Shown here: positions 33,957 through 46,700 of the stretch, one piece after another | Layout of the letters: each line of letters begins with the position of its first letter | Position numbering within the stretch: position 1 is the first letter of the stretch | Origin: Combretum micranthum | Taxonomy: Eukaryota > Streptophyta > Magnoliopsida > Myrtales > Combretaceae | Assembly (NCBI GenBank): GCA_024138025.1 | Contig: JAMXBD010000367.1 | Span: forward strand, 930,001-994,000 | Reading direction: 5' to 3' | Length of the DNA stretch: 64,000 bases | Made by a program: the position numbers and the translations under genes | The notes under the pieces: generated by a model | Told to the model about the DNA's origin: nothing | What the model saw: only the letters and a program-made list of their open reading frames with translations | Database searches by the model: none

Positions 33957-36078
33957 ACAAATCTTCAACCCAAGCAAATGTAATATATATTTTTTCGTTG
34001 GAATGGGGTATCCAATATTAGTATTTTTCACTTGAAAAATCATGAGAGATGAAATTAAATTATAAGATTATTAGTATAATATTATCCTTTTGTTAAATTT
34101 TAAATGAGTCAAGTTAGTGGGCTGGCCCGTTTAACCTACCAGCTCGTGTGGGTTGGGTTAAAATTATAAATTTTGGCCCGTTTATTAAAGTGGGTTAATA
34201 TTTGTTGGCTCGTTTAACCCACCAGCCCGCAAGGGCTGGGTCGGGTTGGCCCATTTAACCCACCAGCCCGCATGGGCTGGGTCGGGTTGGCCCATTTAAC
34301 CCACTTGCCCAGCTCAATATATATCATAACAGAATTCACTAAGTAGGTAAATAAATACAAATATTTAGAATAATAATATGTTTAATACTTGAGAACTTTT
34401 GAACCCTAAAGCTATAGGGAAATAATTATTTTTAGCAACTTAATAGTTGAATAATTGTTTTATATAGATAAATAGATAAGAATGAAAATCGAATAAGATA
34501 AATTTATGAATAATGTGACTTCTAAAAATGACAAAATAATTATATGAAGTAGATTAAGAGAAACACGACGATACTAAACAATAGTAAACAAATATGAGTT
34601 ACTATAATGAGTCAGTTAGAGAATAACATAAAAGTAGTAATGATAACTATAAAAACATAAGCATTATTAAATATCAATTTTTCGAATACCAAATAAATGT
34701 ATATAAATATCAAACAAGATCAAGACAAGCAAAATGGAAATAAAATATTAGATAATAATTGTTATCATAAAACCATTAAAGGACCAAAATAAGTAGTAGA
34801 AACAAAGCCAAATATCAATCCATAACACTCATAGGAGCTTAGTCATATAATTTATGTTTTATTAATGAATATTTTAGTCATCTCAATAGGTGACTTTGAA
34901 ACTATAGAGGACTTTTCGGCTGATTACTACGATTAGTTACTATGAGCAGGTGAGTAACTCAACCATATTAAACTGTTTGTGCTTGTAATTAGTTGAATAT
35001 ATAATGTAAAGATAATAATATGATTTTTTTTATTGAAATGTGTTGTGATCTAATTGTATGATTATTAATTTACTGTTATGAAAGTGAAAATATAATGGTA
35101 TGATGATGTGAAATAGTATGTTGATTATTGTGTATAATGTATGACTGCCATGAAAATGAATAAGAATTATTGATTTATTAAATAGCCTAGTCATGCATTA
35201 CACATACTGCATTATTACATACACAAATGGGTGACAGCTTGCTACGTATTAATATTGCGGTTCTCTGTTAATGCTTGGTTTTTCTAAAGTGTTAATTCTT
35301 CCAAGGTTTTCTTTGTTCTGTCGGTTCTACCGGAACTAAGTGGCAACGAAAAACACCGCCCGTAGTATCGCTTTGAAATGATTAATACTTAGGGAGTTTC
35401 TAAGGATTGATATGGGAAATGGTCAGTTAAAACATCATTAAGCTAAAAGTGATAATCCTAAGACGATAAATCGTTGATTTTCCTATAAACTTAATCTCTC
35501 CTAGGTAGGTAAGTCATAAAGTAAATGTTCTTCAACCCTAAAAAGAGGGCGCAAATCTTTTTCCTGTTTAAATTCTAGATCATCCAAGCTTGTATCTGAG
35601 CATATGTTTGAGTGATTGTATCACATATGATTTGTTAATAACTTGCTTGATGTGTAATATGTCTAGTTATTCACTGAGCCGTGGTTTCGCTCACACTCCA
35701 ATAGTCTTTTTAGGTTTACGCTTCGACCTTGGTTAGTTACTTCCAGAAATATGGCTCCGGTAAGAGTTTAAGAGCCGAAAACCTATGGTGCTATTTGGGA
35801 TAAATGGTTTATATTTTCCCCAGAATAGATTAGCTAATATTATCTTATCAGTTATGTATGGAGAGAATTACAAAAAGATTACATGGTTTGTAATAATCTA
35901 TGATTGAGATGACAGTTATTTACTAATTTATATCTTGCATGTATTTATCCTTCTTATCAAAGCAACTAAAAGATCTTGTTATTTGGAAAATATGTCACTC
36001 TCCGAAGGTAATCTAGTGATAATATTCAAGGATGACTTGTCTACTTCTATTAGGATACCCTTAGGGCGTGACAAGAAG

Positions 36079-36151
36079 TGATTATTGTACTTATTGTATC
36101 TTATTGTGAAAATGTTAGGGAAAAGGACAATAGAATGTCTTTGTAACATAA
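36079..36151 (+). repeat. 260-bp tandem repeat, unit 1, third piece
   Basis: GTGAAAATGTTAGGGAAAAGG...GTAACATAA matches ATGGAAATGTTAGATGGAAA...ATAACATAA at the end of unit 2 (about 39580-39626). Bounded by the B LTR and the A LTR. Confidence 0.7.
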
Positions 36152-39100
36152 TGTCATGCTCCGGAGGGTACCCTAAACGTGGCAGTCTACCGCATATAAT
36201 ATTAAAGCTAATGAATGACAACCTTAGTGATGTAGGAGCTTCGATATCACATGCAAGGCATGCTTCTAAGATAGTAGGAGACTCACAGGGGTATTACATT
36301 TAAGTAGATAATAAAAGTAAGCAAGAACTTATATAGATAAACATGAAACCTTCATTTAAGTAATAATTCCTTACATCATTTTAGGGGCATTCCCCCGTCT
36401 TAAAAGTCTATCAACAAGATAATATAACACAAATTTACTATAGAGATTTTCCTAGAAGCCTATGTTCAAACTTAAATACATATGGCTTCTCCCAAAAACT
36501 CCTAGTAGCTTAAACTCATACCTGGCATACGAGGCTCCTTGGGGCCAATCAAAGGTAATCGTACTGTAACAAAAAGCTATAAGAGCATAAGCAAATCTAG
36601 CTTATTGAGATAATTCCATCTACAAGACATTTCCATAATTCAAACACGTATTTAAATAATTATATGAGAATGCACCAAACATATGAAAAAACAAAATACA
36701 CATGATTAACCGTAAATCAAGTGTAGCATAGACTTTATGCCCTCCATGTCGAGGGTTGGGAGGTTACAGGCCCATACGACCATCAATATTCGTAGATTTA
36801 CCGGCTCCTGCTCGCCCTGTAGACTTCCTCGCTCCTACTAGCCCATGTAGACTTTCCAGCTCCTACTAGCCTATGCAGACTGAATAGTAGTGAAATAAAT
36901 GTGACTCACAATTATGATATGCATGAATTGATTTCAATATATATTTAACCAAATAGTGTTGAATTCAGGTTAAAGGCGATCAACCACAATTTTCATCATA
37001 TCAATACAAGAATCACACTTCATTTAATCATATCATCTTTCGATATTCTTAACTTATATTCAACCAATCATAAATTCAAGTTACATAACAATTGTTCATT
37101 TGATCTTTTTCTTAATTTCTAGTGCTACTATTTACAAGCACAAACAAGGAAATGTAACTTAGTAAAGGATTAAGTCACTCCATATCGGTAAATCCTAATC
37201 GAAGTAATCTTCCGAGAAGGTGATCTCGGGTCCTTCTCCACCTAAACAAGATGAAATACCCAAAATGAGTCTTTCATGAAATTTCTATTCTTGAAGATTC
37301 TAAATATTTCTCAAAATCATGGTAAAATCGTATAAGAGAAAATTCCAACTTAAAATGACCATAACTTGCTCATTTTAACTCGGAATTTCGCATATAATAT
37401 ACCGTTTTCTACCTACTCGAAAAGATCTATCTATTTCTAAACCTATTTTCATCAAACTAAGTAATTTGGGCTCCAAAAAAGTGGCGGACAGATTCACCAC
37501 GAATTTTTATAAACTTGTTTTCTTTCTTTTATTCAAAGCTCATTTTGAAGAGATAGATATTATAACAATTTGTAAAACCTTTGAAATGTATATACATACA
37601 TTTATTGACCCATTTCAAATGTATGAAGTTTAATGAAGTTTTCTCAAATAAAAAGTAAAGTCTTTTAAATATTTTTGGAAAGTGAGAGCTTTTGAAATAT
37701 TCTTTTTTATTTTGCTTTGAAAATATCTTAAGTTATTTCAAATGAGTATTTTCTATTCCTAAATTTAATTTCCATAATCTTTTTAAATTCCTAAGGAATG
37801 ATTTGATTTTCTAAGCTTAGTTTCCAACTTTTTTTTCGAAAGCAATAACAATTCTATGTTTAGAGAAATAATTCTTTGTTTCTTGGGATCATTCCATTTT
37901 GATGAAAAGAATTTGTAATACTTGATAAAAAGTGAAGTTTTAGTAAAACTTTTATTTATTTCAAAAAGTTCTTTTCTATGTATGTTTATGAGCTTCTCTA
38001 GATTTCTTAGAAAAGTTTGTTTAAGAAAAATTACTTCTTATTTCTAGAAAAAAAATCTTTATTTTCAATAAAACATTTCCTCATTTATTTTGTTGAGACA
38101 AAAATCATTATGTTCTTGCATAAATATAGATCATAAAGTTATGTAAAAAAAAAAAAAAACATAATAACTTGAAAGAATAAGCTAATAAGGAAATAAATCA
38201 AGTATTGGAACCTTAGCTTCATCAAGGTATCTCGGGACTAAGAAAAGACTGGTCCCAAAAAGAAAAAAAAATGTTTTGACTTGATGAGGACAAGTCTAAG
38301 ACTAGATAGACTAGTCTTAAAAACAATATGAAAGTAAATAAATTGCAAGAAAAGTAAATAAATTGCAAAACAATAGAGCTTATATGCTCTAAAAGATATG
38401 TATAGCTATATAGATATATTTGATGTAAAAGCAATATAAAGAAATTAGATGATGAACAAAAACAAAGTATGAACCTATTGTTGCTTTCTTTAACCTTCAT
38501 GGTTTAAAAAACACACACTAAGCTCATACTAAGTAGATGAACATAAAGAAGACTTAAAGAAAAATTACCTAAAAGAACTAAACTAGAGAGAACTTCTTGT
38601 AGAAATTTGAGAGAGTAACTTTAGTGTAGGAAAGGTGTGAAAGAAGTGGAAGTAAGAGGCGGTATTTATAGGAGAATGTGGGAGATAATTTGTGTTAATT
38701 AAATAAATGAAAATGAAACAAATTGGAGATGAAAGAGAGAGGGGCCGACGCTAATTTGAGGGAGAGAGGGCGTGAAAATTTATTTTTTTGTATTTTTGTT
38801 AATTAAAAGTAAGATATGAAAGATATGAAGTTGTATTGGAAAAGAAAATGTATAAGAAATAGAGATATGGGTTGTAAGAGTAGGTTGTAAGAAAAAATAG
38901 AGATAGATAAATAGTGTAAAATAATAGTAAATAGTGTAATGCAAAGTAGACATGACAATTTACGTACCGGTAGTAAGAAAATACGCGTATAAATGCGATA
39001 TCTGATATTTTTAGCGACCGAAAAATTATGAAATTGATATTTTTGAAAATCTTATATTTTTACGAGTTTAACGGTATATTCGGAATGTTTTTACTATTCC

Positions 39101-39366
39101 GAGCCCCGAGACACGTTTTTCAATAACTGTGTCCAATCGGATTCAAAACGAGTTGTGGTTTTACTAAACTGATTTTTTAAGCTTCCTTAGATAATTACGA
39201 AGTATTCTATTCACTAAACTCTTTCTTACTCTTCTAGAGTTTCTTAAACAGGGATGCCGGATTTAAGCGATTACGGTAGATTAGGGTTTTGTTGACTTTA
39301 GAAATCCGGTTGATTTCTAATTAGGGTTTAAGCTTTAATTTGATTACAAAACTTCAGGGGTTTACA
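36152..39366 (-). mobile_element. Family A solo LTR
   Basis: It is 3,215 bp, starting TGTCATGCTCCGGAGGG and ending CTTCAGGGGTTTACA. The perfect TSD is cataa (36147-36151 and 39367-39371). The uninterrupted sibling sequence at about 39590-39645 (ATAACATAATACTTATTTCC) shows the empty site. The minus-strand TATAAATACC is at 38661-38670. It is near-collinear with the copy at 3037-6263. Short open frames inside are not conserved. Confidence 0.92.
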
Positions 39367-39628
39367 CATAAGACTTATTTCCACATGACGATTTTGATTT
39401 TGTAAAATTACATGTTAGTTCACTTACCAAAACAGGGCATCTCTGTGGCATGGAAGAAGAGTTCATATACTATTGCTAATACCAATCAGCTTAACATATA
39501 TCTTCATGACAATGAAGATTCAAGACAAAATAAAAAATATGCAAGTTGAAAACAATTACTGTATTTATCATATCATAATATGGAAATGTTAGATGGAAAA
39601 TCAACAAAATGTTTTTATAACATAATAC
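39367..39628 (+). repeat. 260-bp tandem repeat, unit 2 (uninterrupted)
   Basis: Begins ACTTATTTCCACATGACG after the cataa site and runs to ATAACATAAT at about 39626, where the next unit begins with the same ACTTATTTCCACCTGAAG. Internal landmarks are GATTTTGTAAAATTAC, ACTATTGCTAAT and AATGAAGATTCAAGAC. No coding sense was recognised. Confidence 0.8.
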
Positions 39629-39860
39629 TTATTTCCACCTGAAGATTTTGATTTTGTAAAATTACTTTTTAATTTACTTGCCAATAAAAGGATTGTGTTG
39701 CAACATATTAGAAGAGATCATTATTGTTGCTAACATCGATAAGCTTAACAACCATTTTTGATAATGAAGATTCAAGACAAAATAAAAAACATTCAAGTTA
39801 GAAACCATTGCCATGTTGACTATCTTAGAAAGAAAATGAACAAAATGTTCTTCGCCAAGT
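39629..39860 (+). repeat. 260-bp tandem repeat, unit 3
   Basis: Repeats the order of unit 2: ACTTATTTCCACCTG, GATTTTGTAAAATTAC, TTGTTGCTAAC, AATGAAGATTCAAGAC and GAACAAAATGTTC. Similarity fades near 39860. Confidence 0.75.
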
Positions 39861-39906
39861 CATGAAGAGGAATCTAGATGGGAAAGTGTTCGAATAAAAA
39901 TAAATA

Positions 39907-40207
39907 GGGATAATGTCACAAATGGTACATGAACTTTAACAAAATATATAATTAAGTACCTGAATTTTGAATTGATCAATTTAGTATATGAACTTTGAAA
40001 TTGATTAATTTATTGCCTCAACAATTTTTAAATTGACTAATTTAGTATCTGAAAGAACTTGTCGGAGGTACTATTGGGGTGCACTAAAAGTTGTTTCAGG
40101 TATTAAATTCATCAATTTTGAAGTTCATGTACTAAATTGATCAATTGCAAAGTTTATATACCTAATTAAATATTGTCAAATTTAGGTACCATTCGTGACC
40201 TTAACCC
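39907..40207. mobile_element. 301-bp foldback MITE
   Basis: It begins GGGATAATGTCACAAATGGTAC and ends GGTACCATTCGTGACCTTAACCC. Read inward, the right arm is GGGTTAAGGTCACGAATGGTACC, so the ends pair over most of the element, with GATCAATTTAGTA words inside both arms. The 9-bp flanks aaataaata and aaataaaag match at 7 of 9, suggesting a Mutator-like MITE. No coding capacity. Confidence 0.75.
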
Positions 40208-40916
40208 AAATAAAAGACATGAGCATTTGGCTACCAAACTTATGATTGAATATGGTATAGAGAAAATGAAACTATATCACATACCAAAAAAAAAAAAAAA
40301 AAGGAGAAAAGTAAGATTACAAATGTGGCAAAATATAAAGAAGAGTGAACTTGCTAGTCAAATGCATGGAATTTTCATTTATGACGTTACTATATTATTG
40401 GCATTATTGATATGTAATAATATTGCTTAATTGTTATCATTTCAAAACTAATTATTACTATATAATAAAATGGCTTTATTATGAAGAAAGGAATTGTTAT
40501 AAATTTAAAGAAAAAAGTAATAGAAAACTATTAGTGAAATGCAATGTATTATTAATTATTTTTTTAATTGTAATGAAAAATTGCCATTCCAATGCATTAT
40601 GGGTAATGTATTAGTGACAGGATTTTAATAATTGATTCTACTATACATTAAAACAAATCTTTACTATATTAAATGGTTAGATCATAAAACAAAGCCTAAT
40701 AAACTTAAATTTAGATGCAAAAATTCAAATAGAACACTTAAGGAGAAAGTAATAAAAATTTGCTATAAACTAAAAAGGTGTGATGAATATAAGCTACTAG
40801 CATAATATCCAATTAGTGAATAATAAAAATCTAAACCAACGAGAGAATAAGTGAGAGACAAAACGAATAGTTGCAATATAAGTTGTTGGCATAATATCGT
40901 GACTCAATGTATTTAT
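40208..40916. other. AT-rich spacer, nothing recognised
   Basis: Contains a 17-base A run near 40286. Open frames at 40173-40430 and 40423-40614 are low-complexity, and the first starts inside the MITE. I see no gene. Confidence 0.4.
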
Positions 40917-43434
40917 TAAGAGTGTTCATGGTTTGGTTTGGTCCAGTTCAGGGGTCGAATTGAACCGAACCGTATTTGAAATAGTTTGGTTTCAAACTCA
41001 TAATGAACCTAATCGTTTTTAATGGATCGGGATTTTAAACCGAATCACTTTAAATGCAATTCAGTTTGGTTCATACTGCTTTTAAAAGCATTTAATTCTA
41101 ATAAATATTATATATAGTCATTTGAGTTCCCAATAAAAAAAATATATTTAAATTAGAAACGTTGTAAAAAAATTAAAGTTAATTATCATTATTTCATATC
41201 GTGTATTAATAATTTCATATATACATATTATCCAGTCTTGAAAATGTTTTTCAATGCGAATTTAAAATAATATATATTATTAATAAATCTATAAACTAAT
41301 TAGGGAAAATTATTCTTTTGCATTGATTCCATGGTTATTTTGTAATATTTTTCCCTTACAGCGTATTTAAATTTTTGTTGTACAAATTAAATGATTGTGC
41401 ATTTCTAAACTCAATTATAACACTTTTTTTTTTTTAAATTTGATGCATGTCTACTAGTTTTAAGAAGAATTTAAAATTAATAAAATGGAAAAAGGATGTG
41501 TATGATCATTGAGCTTTAAATTTATAACGTCATTAATCCTAGACCCACACAAGGTAGTATACCTATCGTGTAATATAGAAATTAACTTAGATATCGTCCT
41601 AGGGATCTATATGCAACTACTAGTATTAACCCGTTTACTATTATCTAGTCAAATCTATTGTAAGTTATATGCTAAACTTCCTACTAATTCTACCTAAAAG
41701 CAATTCCAAAAGCCCTAGATGAATGATATGCACATTTTTCTCAAGATTAATCAATTCACAAACAATGCCCTAAGTTTTGATTAACCCTAGCCCCCTCTTC
41801 CTTAAAGGTGGATTCAATTGAATGATTCTTGATCTTGAACTACCGGGTTTCTTAAATAGATCAATTACTTTATTCAAGTCAATTAACCCCTAATCCTAAT
41901 TGAAAAAGTGGGAATTTCTTCCTTCACAATTGTCAAAATAGAATTCCATGAAGATTATGAACCTTAATTGAAGAAAAGTTAATCTTCAAAGATAGAAAGT
42001 TGGAAAATCCTATTTTTAGGTGGATTACACAACTTCTTTGCCTTGAGAGATCTATCTCACTAATTGAAATCTTATTCCTAATTAATGGGAATCAAGGTTG
42101 TAATAACTTAGGTGTAAAATCATCACAACCAACAAATATCATGAAACAACTTCAAAATCAAAACTTCATTCAATTGGAAGAGAAATCAATACATGAAGGC
42201 TAGGGTTCTCAAAACCTAGGGTATAACACAACTACTCTTCCAAGAAGAGATTAACAACATAATAATAACAATGGAAGAAAAAGAAAAGATCATGATGATA
42301 AAACCCTTGTAGTGGTGTTGTTTGCGAATCCTTAAGTTGTAGCACAAAATTCCTCTTCAAAAGCTACTCGAAATGTGTTTATAGGGTTTCTTGGATGTAA
42401 TACAAGTGATTAATTGCTCAAATAACAAAACGTGTGTGTGTGTATGTATAAGCTGTCTTGTACATGACTCTTACATGACCTGTGTACATCGGTAGTGTAC
42501 TCATTAAATTAGCGCTTTTTTCCTTTTTTGGCATATGCACACGACCTATTGTACACAACTCGTGTAGTCGGGTCGTGCACCCTAGGACCATGAATTTTTC
42601 TTCAAATTTTCTTCTCAAAAATACACTAATGGTGTAAAATAACTAGTGTATGAGCAGCAACTCCACAAAAGCTCTAAGGCTCTACAAAATCTTGGCTTCT
42701 TTCATTAGTAATCTTTTGAAAAGCCCAATTGTTTCCTAATTGTCCCTGAAATACATAATTAATTCAATATACATCCTTTTCTTCAATAGATCAATCAAAT
42801 AGTATATGAAATATGCTTAATAATGCACCAACAACAAATGTCTGATGACATTTATCAAAAAACATACTGTGAAAGTTTTGAGACGAGTAAAAGATTGTTT
42901 GTTTAATATTATTAGATATATAATACATGTAACGATATATTATGTAAAATATATAATATAAAATATATATTACATATTTATATTTATAAATAAAATTAAT
43001 ATGACTAAAAATGTAATTTACATTTCATAAATTGGAATGGAATTACAATTTCTCCTAATAAATCTATAAATTGAAATCTTAGTCAATTCTCTTTTAAAGA
43101 TGCATCTAAACACAAGAATATTATTACAATTCAGAATTGTGATTTTATTTCGATTTTATTCTAACATACTACATACATACGTGATATTAGAGTGAAATAC
43201 CACATATGACCATAATACCTAATGTTTAAGAGTTATAAATAAATAAAATAGCTCCTTGTTTATTTCTTTTAATGTGAAGCGGTTTGATTCGGGTTCAAAC
43301 AGTTTGGTTTGATTCAACCCCCTAAACTGAATTGTAGCCATTTAGACCATTCTTGAACCAAACCACAAACTAAACCGAAATATAAAAGAACCGCATTGTG
43401 TGGTTTGATTTGGTTCAGTTTGATCGATAGCCCT
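40917..43434. mobile_element. Possible hAT-like element split by an LTR
   Basis: The left edge carries GAGTGTTCATGGTTTGGTTTGG followed by GGTTTGGT/GAACCGAACC words to about 41090. The right part (43275-43434) has the matching inverted words and ends GATCGATAGCCCTAAT. The pattern resembles plant hAT elements that begin TAGGGCTGTTCATGGTT. The inverted repeats are weak and the flanks do not clearly match. Without the inner LTR it would be about 1.15 kb. No transposase was seen. Confidence 0.45.
41496..42857 (-). mobile_element. Family D-like solo LTR
   Basis: On the minus strand it begins TGATAAATGTCATCAGAC at 42857 and contains ATTTCAGGGACAATTAGG, comparable with TGATAAGATC and TTTCAGGACTAATTTGG in the LTR at 12975. 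Near its 3' end is a CCTAGGACGATATCTAAG...ACACGATAGG block like the GGGATCGACAC block there. The plus-strand left edge is probably TGTGTATGATC near 41496 and is uncertain. No TSD was established. Open frames inside (41509-41697, 42000-42203) look incidental. Confidence 0.55.
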
Positions 43435-43723
43435 AATTTAAATCCTACTAACATATCTAGTTTTCTAAATTATTGTGTGCCTCATATCTTATGGTTCTTG
43501 ATGTGGGACATGTGATAGGATTAAATTATTGGTGCAAGCACAAAAAAGAAAACATATGATTATTTAAGGAAGATTATGATTTCTTTTTCTAGATTTAATA
43601 AGATTGATATTATTTTAATGGCAGCAATATCTTTCTTAATAGGATTAATTTCTTTCTATATATGTCAAGCCTTTTAACTAGATTTTTTTTAATCCTATAA
43701 ATAGACTAGATTTGTAAAAATTG

Positions 43724-46700
43724 TGTAAACCCCTGAATTTTTCATAACTCTTAGAAAATAATTCTAGCAATCGAAATCAAAAGCTTAAAACCGACTCAAG
43801 TTAAAACCAAATTCTAGAAATTTTAAACAAGATCATATATGAATTTTATAATCTTAAGAAAAAGAGAAAATTTAAAAAGAAAATGAAAAATCCAATAATC
43901 GTTTGATTCAAAATTCGTATGCTAAACCATTCATCTATATGTTCCTTAACATGTAAATGGAGACGGTATATCCTAACAATGTTCAATGAAAAAATCATAA
44001 AACCTTAGAACCTTCAGTGAATTTCAGATTAAAAAATTAAATTAATACCAAAAGTCAACCCAAGCCAACACATAACCCTAGACTCGATTAAATAATTCTA
44101 AGAACTGTGAAAATATTAAATAAACAAAAAAATAAAGTAAAACTTAAATTTTGAACAAAAAATATAAGTGTGACATAAACTTCTAGATTTTATAGTCTTA
44201 CAAGTAAATCTTAAAGGGAATCGAAACCTGAATCCTAAAAATCAACTAAGTCAACAACATGCCCTAGTGAGATTAGATCTGTCAATCCGCACTCGAAACC
44301 CTAAAACAATAAGAATAAGATAACTTTGGATTATAAACCAAAATAATGTGATACAACCTAAAAAGATCGGATTCATAAAAAATTTCTCTCGTTTAGAACT
44401 TGAACGGGATCAGTTTTCAAAATCGAGGTCTTAGCATGCAAAATAGTAAAAATATTCTGACAACATATCTAGACTCATAATTAAATGAGAAATCATAAAA
44501 TATCAGTTTTAGAATTTTTTCGGCTTTTAAAATATAAATATAGCCCGTTTACGCGTATTTTATTTCTACTAGTATTTTATTTGTCTTGTTTACTATTCAA
44601 TTACTATTCATTTTTTCTTACAACCTATCTTACAACCTACCAACTTTTTTTTATATTTGCTTTTCCAATACTATTTTTTACTAAACTTCCTTTACACTTT
44701 ACTTATTTTTCTTTAAAAAAAATCAATTTTTAATCTATCTCTCCCTCTCTTCCTCACATGGCCAACTCAATTTCCCTCTCTCTACCTCAATTTTATTTTA
44801 TTTTTTAATTTATTTTATTACATCAATTTTCCTCCACATTTCTCTAAATATCATCTCTTCCTCCATTTCTTTTACTCATCTTGTTTCACATACCAAAACT
44901 TACCAAAATCACTTCTTAACTTTTCTCTCTAACAATTCCCTTTCAAACACTCTGTTCCATCAATTTCTCTTTGTACCCTCCATTTGTTTCTTATATCTTC
45001 AATCATCCATCAACCTTAGTTAAAATTCGAAACCCTTCTTTGTTCGTGTAACATAACATGAACAATGTGTGTGTTTTATTCTACATAAATCCCAATAATT
45101 CTAGTGTTAGGGAATGGAATTATGAAAAACAATATGTTGTTCCTATCTTCTTCATCTTTATAATGTGTTCTTGATTTATTATGTTCATGCTTCTAACATA
45201 ACTCTCTATATGTTATTATGTATATATAAGTATACATATTTATTTAGAGCCTAATGCTCACTAATCTAACTCCTTATTATTTCATGCTCTTATTTATTTC
45301 TTGCTAATAAATAAGACTAGTCAACTTCTAGTATTAGACTTGTCCTAAATTAAGTCAAAACAAAGGGGACTTACCCATAACCTAAGTCCCGAGGAGTCCC
45401 GGGGAGCCTTGATATTAATCTAAGACTCCCATATTTTCCTATTATTTTCTTGCTTTTCTTATTTTATATGGGACTTGTCTATTTCTAAGTTCCGAGAAGT
45501 TTTGAAATAAATTTAAGATTTCCATGATTTTCATTGATTTTTCTTTTTTTATTTTCATGGAACTTGTCCATTTCTAAGTTTCGAGAAGTCTTGATAACAA
45601 GCTAAGACTTTCATATTTTTATTCTTATATATTGCCTCATTTGATTTTCCATTCTTTTTACATGAATTTATAATTTATCTCATAAAGTAACTACTAATTA
45701 TATTCATACATGGTCATATGCTGATGTCGTTGTCTTAATAAAATTTTCAAAATGATAATATAGATTACTTTCTTTTATATAAAAATGGTGCTAAACTCTC
45801 AAGAGAAATATTTTCAACACATAGAAAGAATTTTCATTAAGACTTAATAATTGTTCAACTACACTTTTTCCAAAATACTAAAATAAAGTTATCATAAATA
45901 TCTAGTGTTGATAATCCTTTGTTATACAAGTCTTTCTTAAAAAAAAAAAAAATTGTTTATAGGGCATATACTAATATTTTGATAAACACTTTGAATAAGA
46001 TAATTTTTACAAAAAAACTTAAAAATCAACTCACTAGTTAAAATCCACAATGAATAAAATCGGCATACAACTTAGGAAACTAAGTTTTAGGAAGTAAATT
46101 CATTGTTATGAAGTTAAGGAAATATAAATAATAGTTATAATAATTAGACACCTACTTATAACAAACTAAAATTTAGTTTTCTTCTAGCAACCCCTAAAGG
46201 ACATGTGTTAATTAAGAAAGATTATGGAGAATAAAAAAAAAAAAATAGAACACGCCATTCACCCAATTTTTCTCATATACTAAAACTTAAAATATTTTAG
46301 AGATAATAAAACTTATAATGATTTTTCTTATAACCACATAAAGATTCATGTGTAGGAAAATAATTAGTTAAAAGAAGTTTAGCATGAAAATGAAATATTC
46401 ATTAACTCAAAATGAATTCAATATTATGATTTTCTCTAATTAAATTTCACATTTACAAAAATCTAAGAGTTGAAAGTTTATTCAAGAACTAAACTTAGGA
46501 AAAATTTCAAAAGGAAATACACTTGGAGTTTTATGTCACAAATAGTAAAACCATGTTCTATAAAATAAATTGTTAAATAATTTTTAAAAAACAAACATAA
46601 GACCTTTGAAGATTTCAAAATGTATATATTGAATTATGAGTTTCTTGTTGTTGAGTCATATGTTTACAAAATAACAAATTTAATCACAAGTCAAAAGATG

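Larger units (their letters stand above)
32614..34317. mobile_element. Non-autonomous hAT-like element carrying a bZIP gene
   Basis: The terminal inverted repeats are TAGAGCTGGACAAATGGG at the left and, read inward from the right, TTGAGCTGGGCAAGTGGG (15 of 18 identical). The 8-bp flanks are tatatata (32606-32613) and tatatatc (34318-34325), matching at 7 of 8, although they lie in a simple AT repeat. Subterminal GGCCCRTTTAACCC and GGGTTAA words are repeated near both ends. The right end has about 2.5 copies of a 37-bp GGGCTGGGTCGGGTTGG unit (34230-34310). All this fits a hAT-superfamily element. No transposase was found. The interior holds the 5' leader and most of the coding sequence of a plant bZIP gene, making this a gene-capturing (Pack-type) hAT. 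It is nested in the family B LTR. Confidence 0.8.
30791..36073 (+). mobile_element. Family B solo LTR carrying the bZIP-hAT element
   Basis: It starts TGTAGATCCTGAAAATTTTC and ends CCTTAGGGCGTGACA. The perfect TSD is agaag (30786-30790 and 36074-36078). Total length is 5,283 bp; without the hAT-like element it is about 3.57 kb. ATATAAATACTATA near 31721 is the likely TATA box. GGTAAG-containing segments follow at about 31910 and 32035. The GC-rich cassette is at 32235-32520. No gag or pol is present. Confidence 0.88.

Noticed and set aside
36085..36303. 72-codon frame across the start of the LTR at 36152
   Set aside because: It spans the junction of repeat unit 1 and the LTR terminus. The LTR part recurs at other copies as non-coding terminal sequence.
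38222..38500. 92-codon frame on the minus strand in an A LTR, similar in position to one at 5014-5232
   Set aside because: The two frames are not conserved as proteins between copies, though the DNA is. They are LTR leader sequence.
40173..40430. 85-codon frame with a poly-Lys run
   Set aside because: It begins inside the MITE terminal repeat and its Lys run is a poly-A tract. Not a gene.
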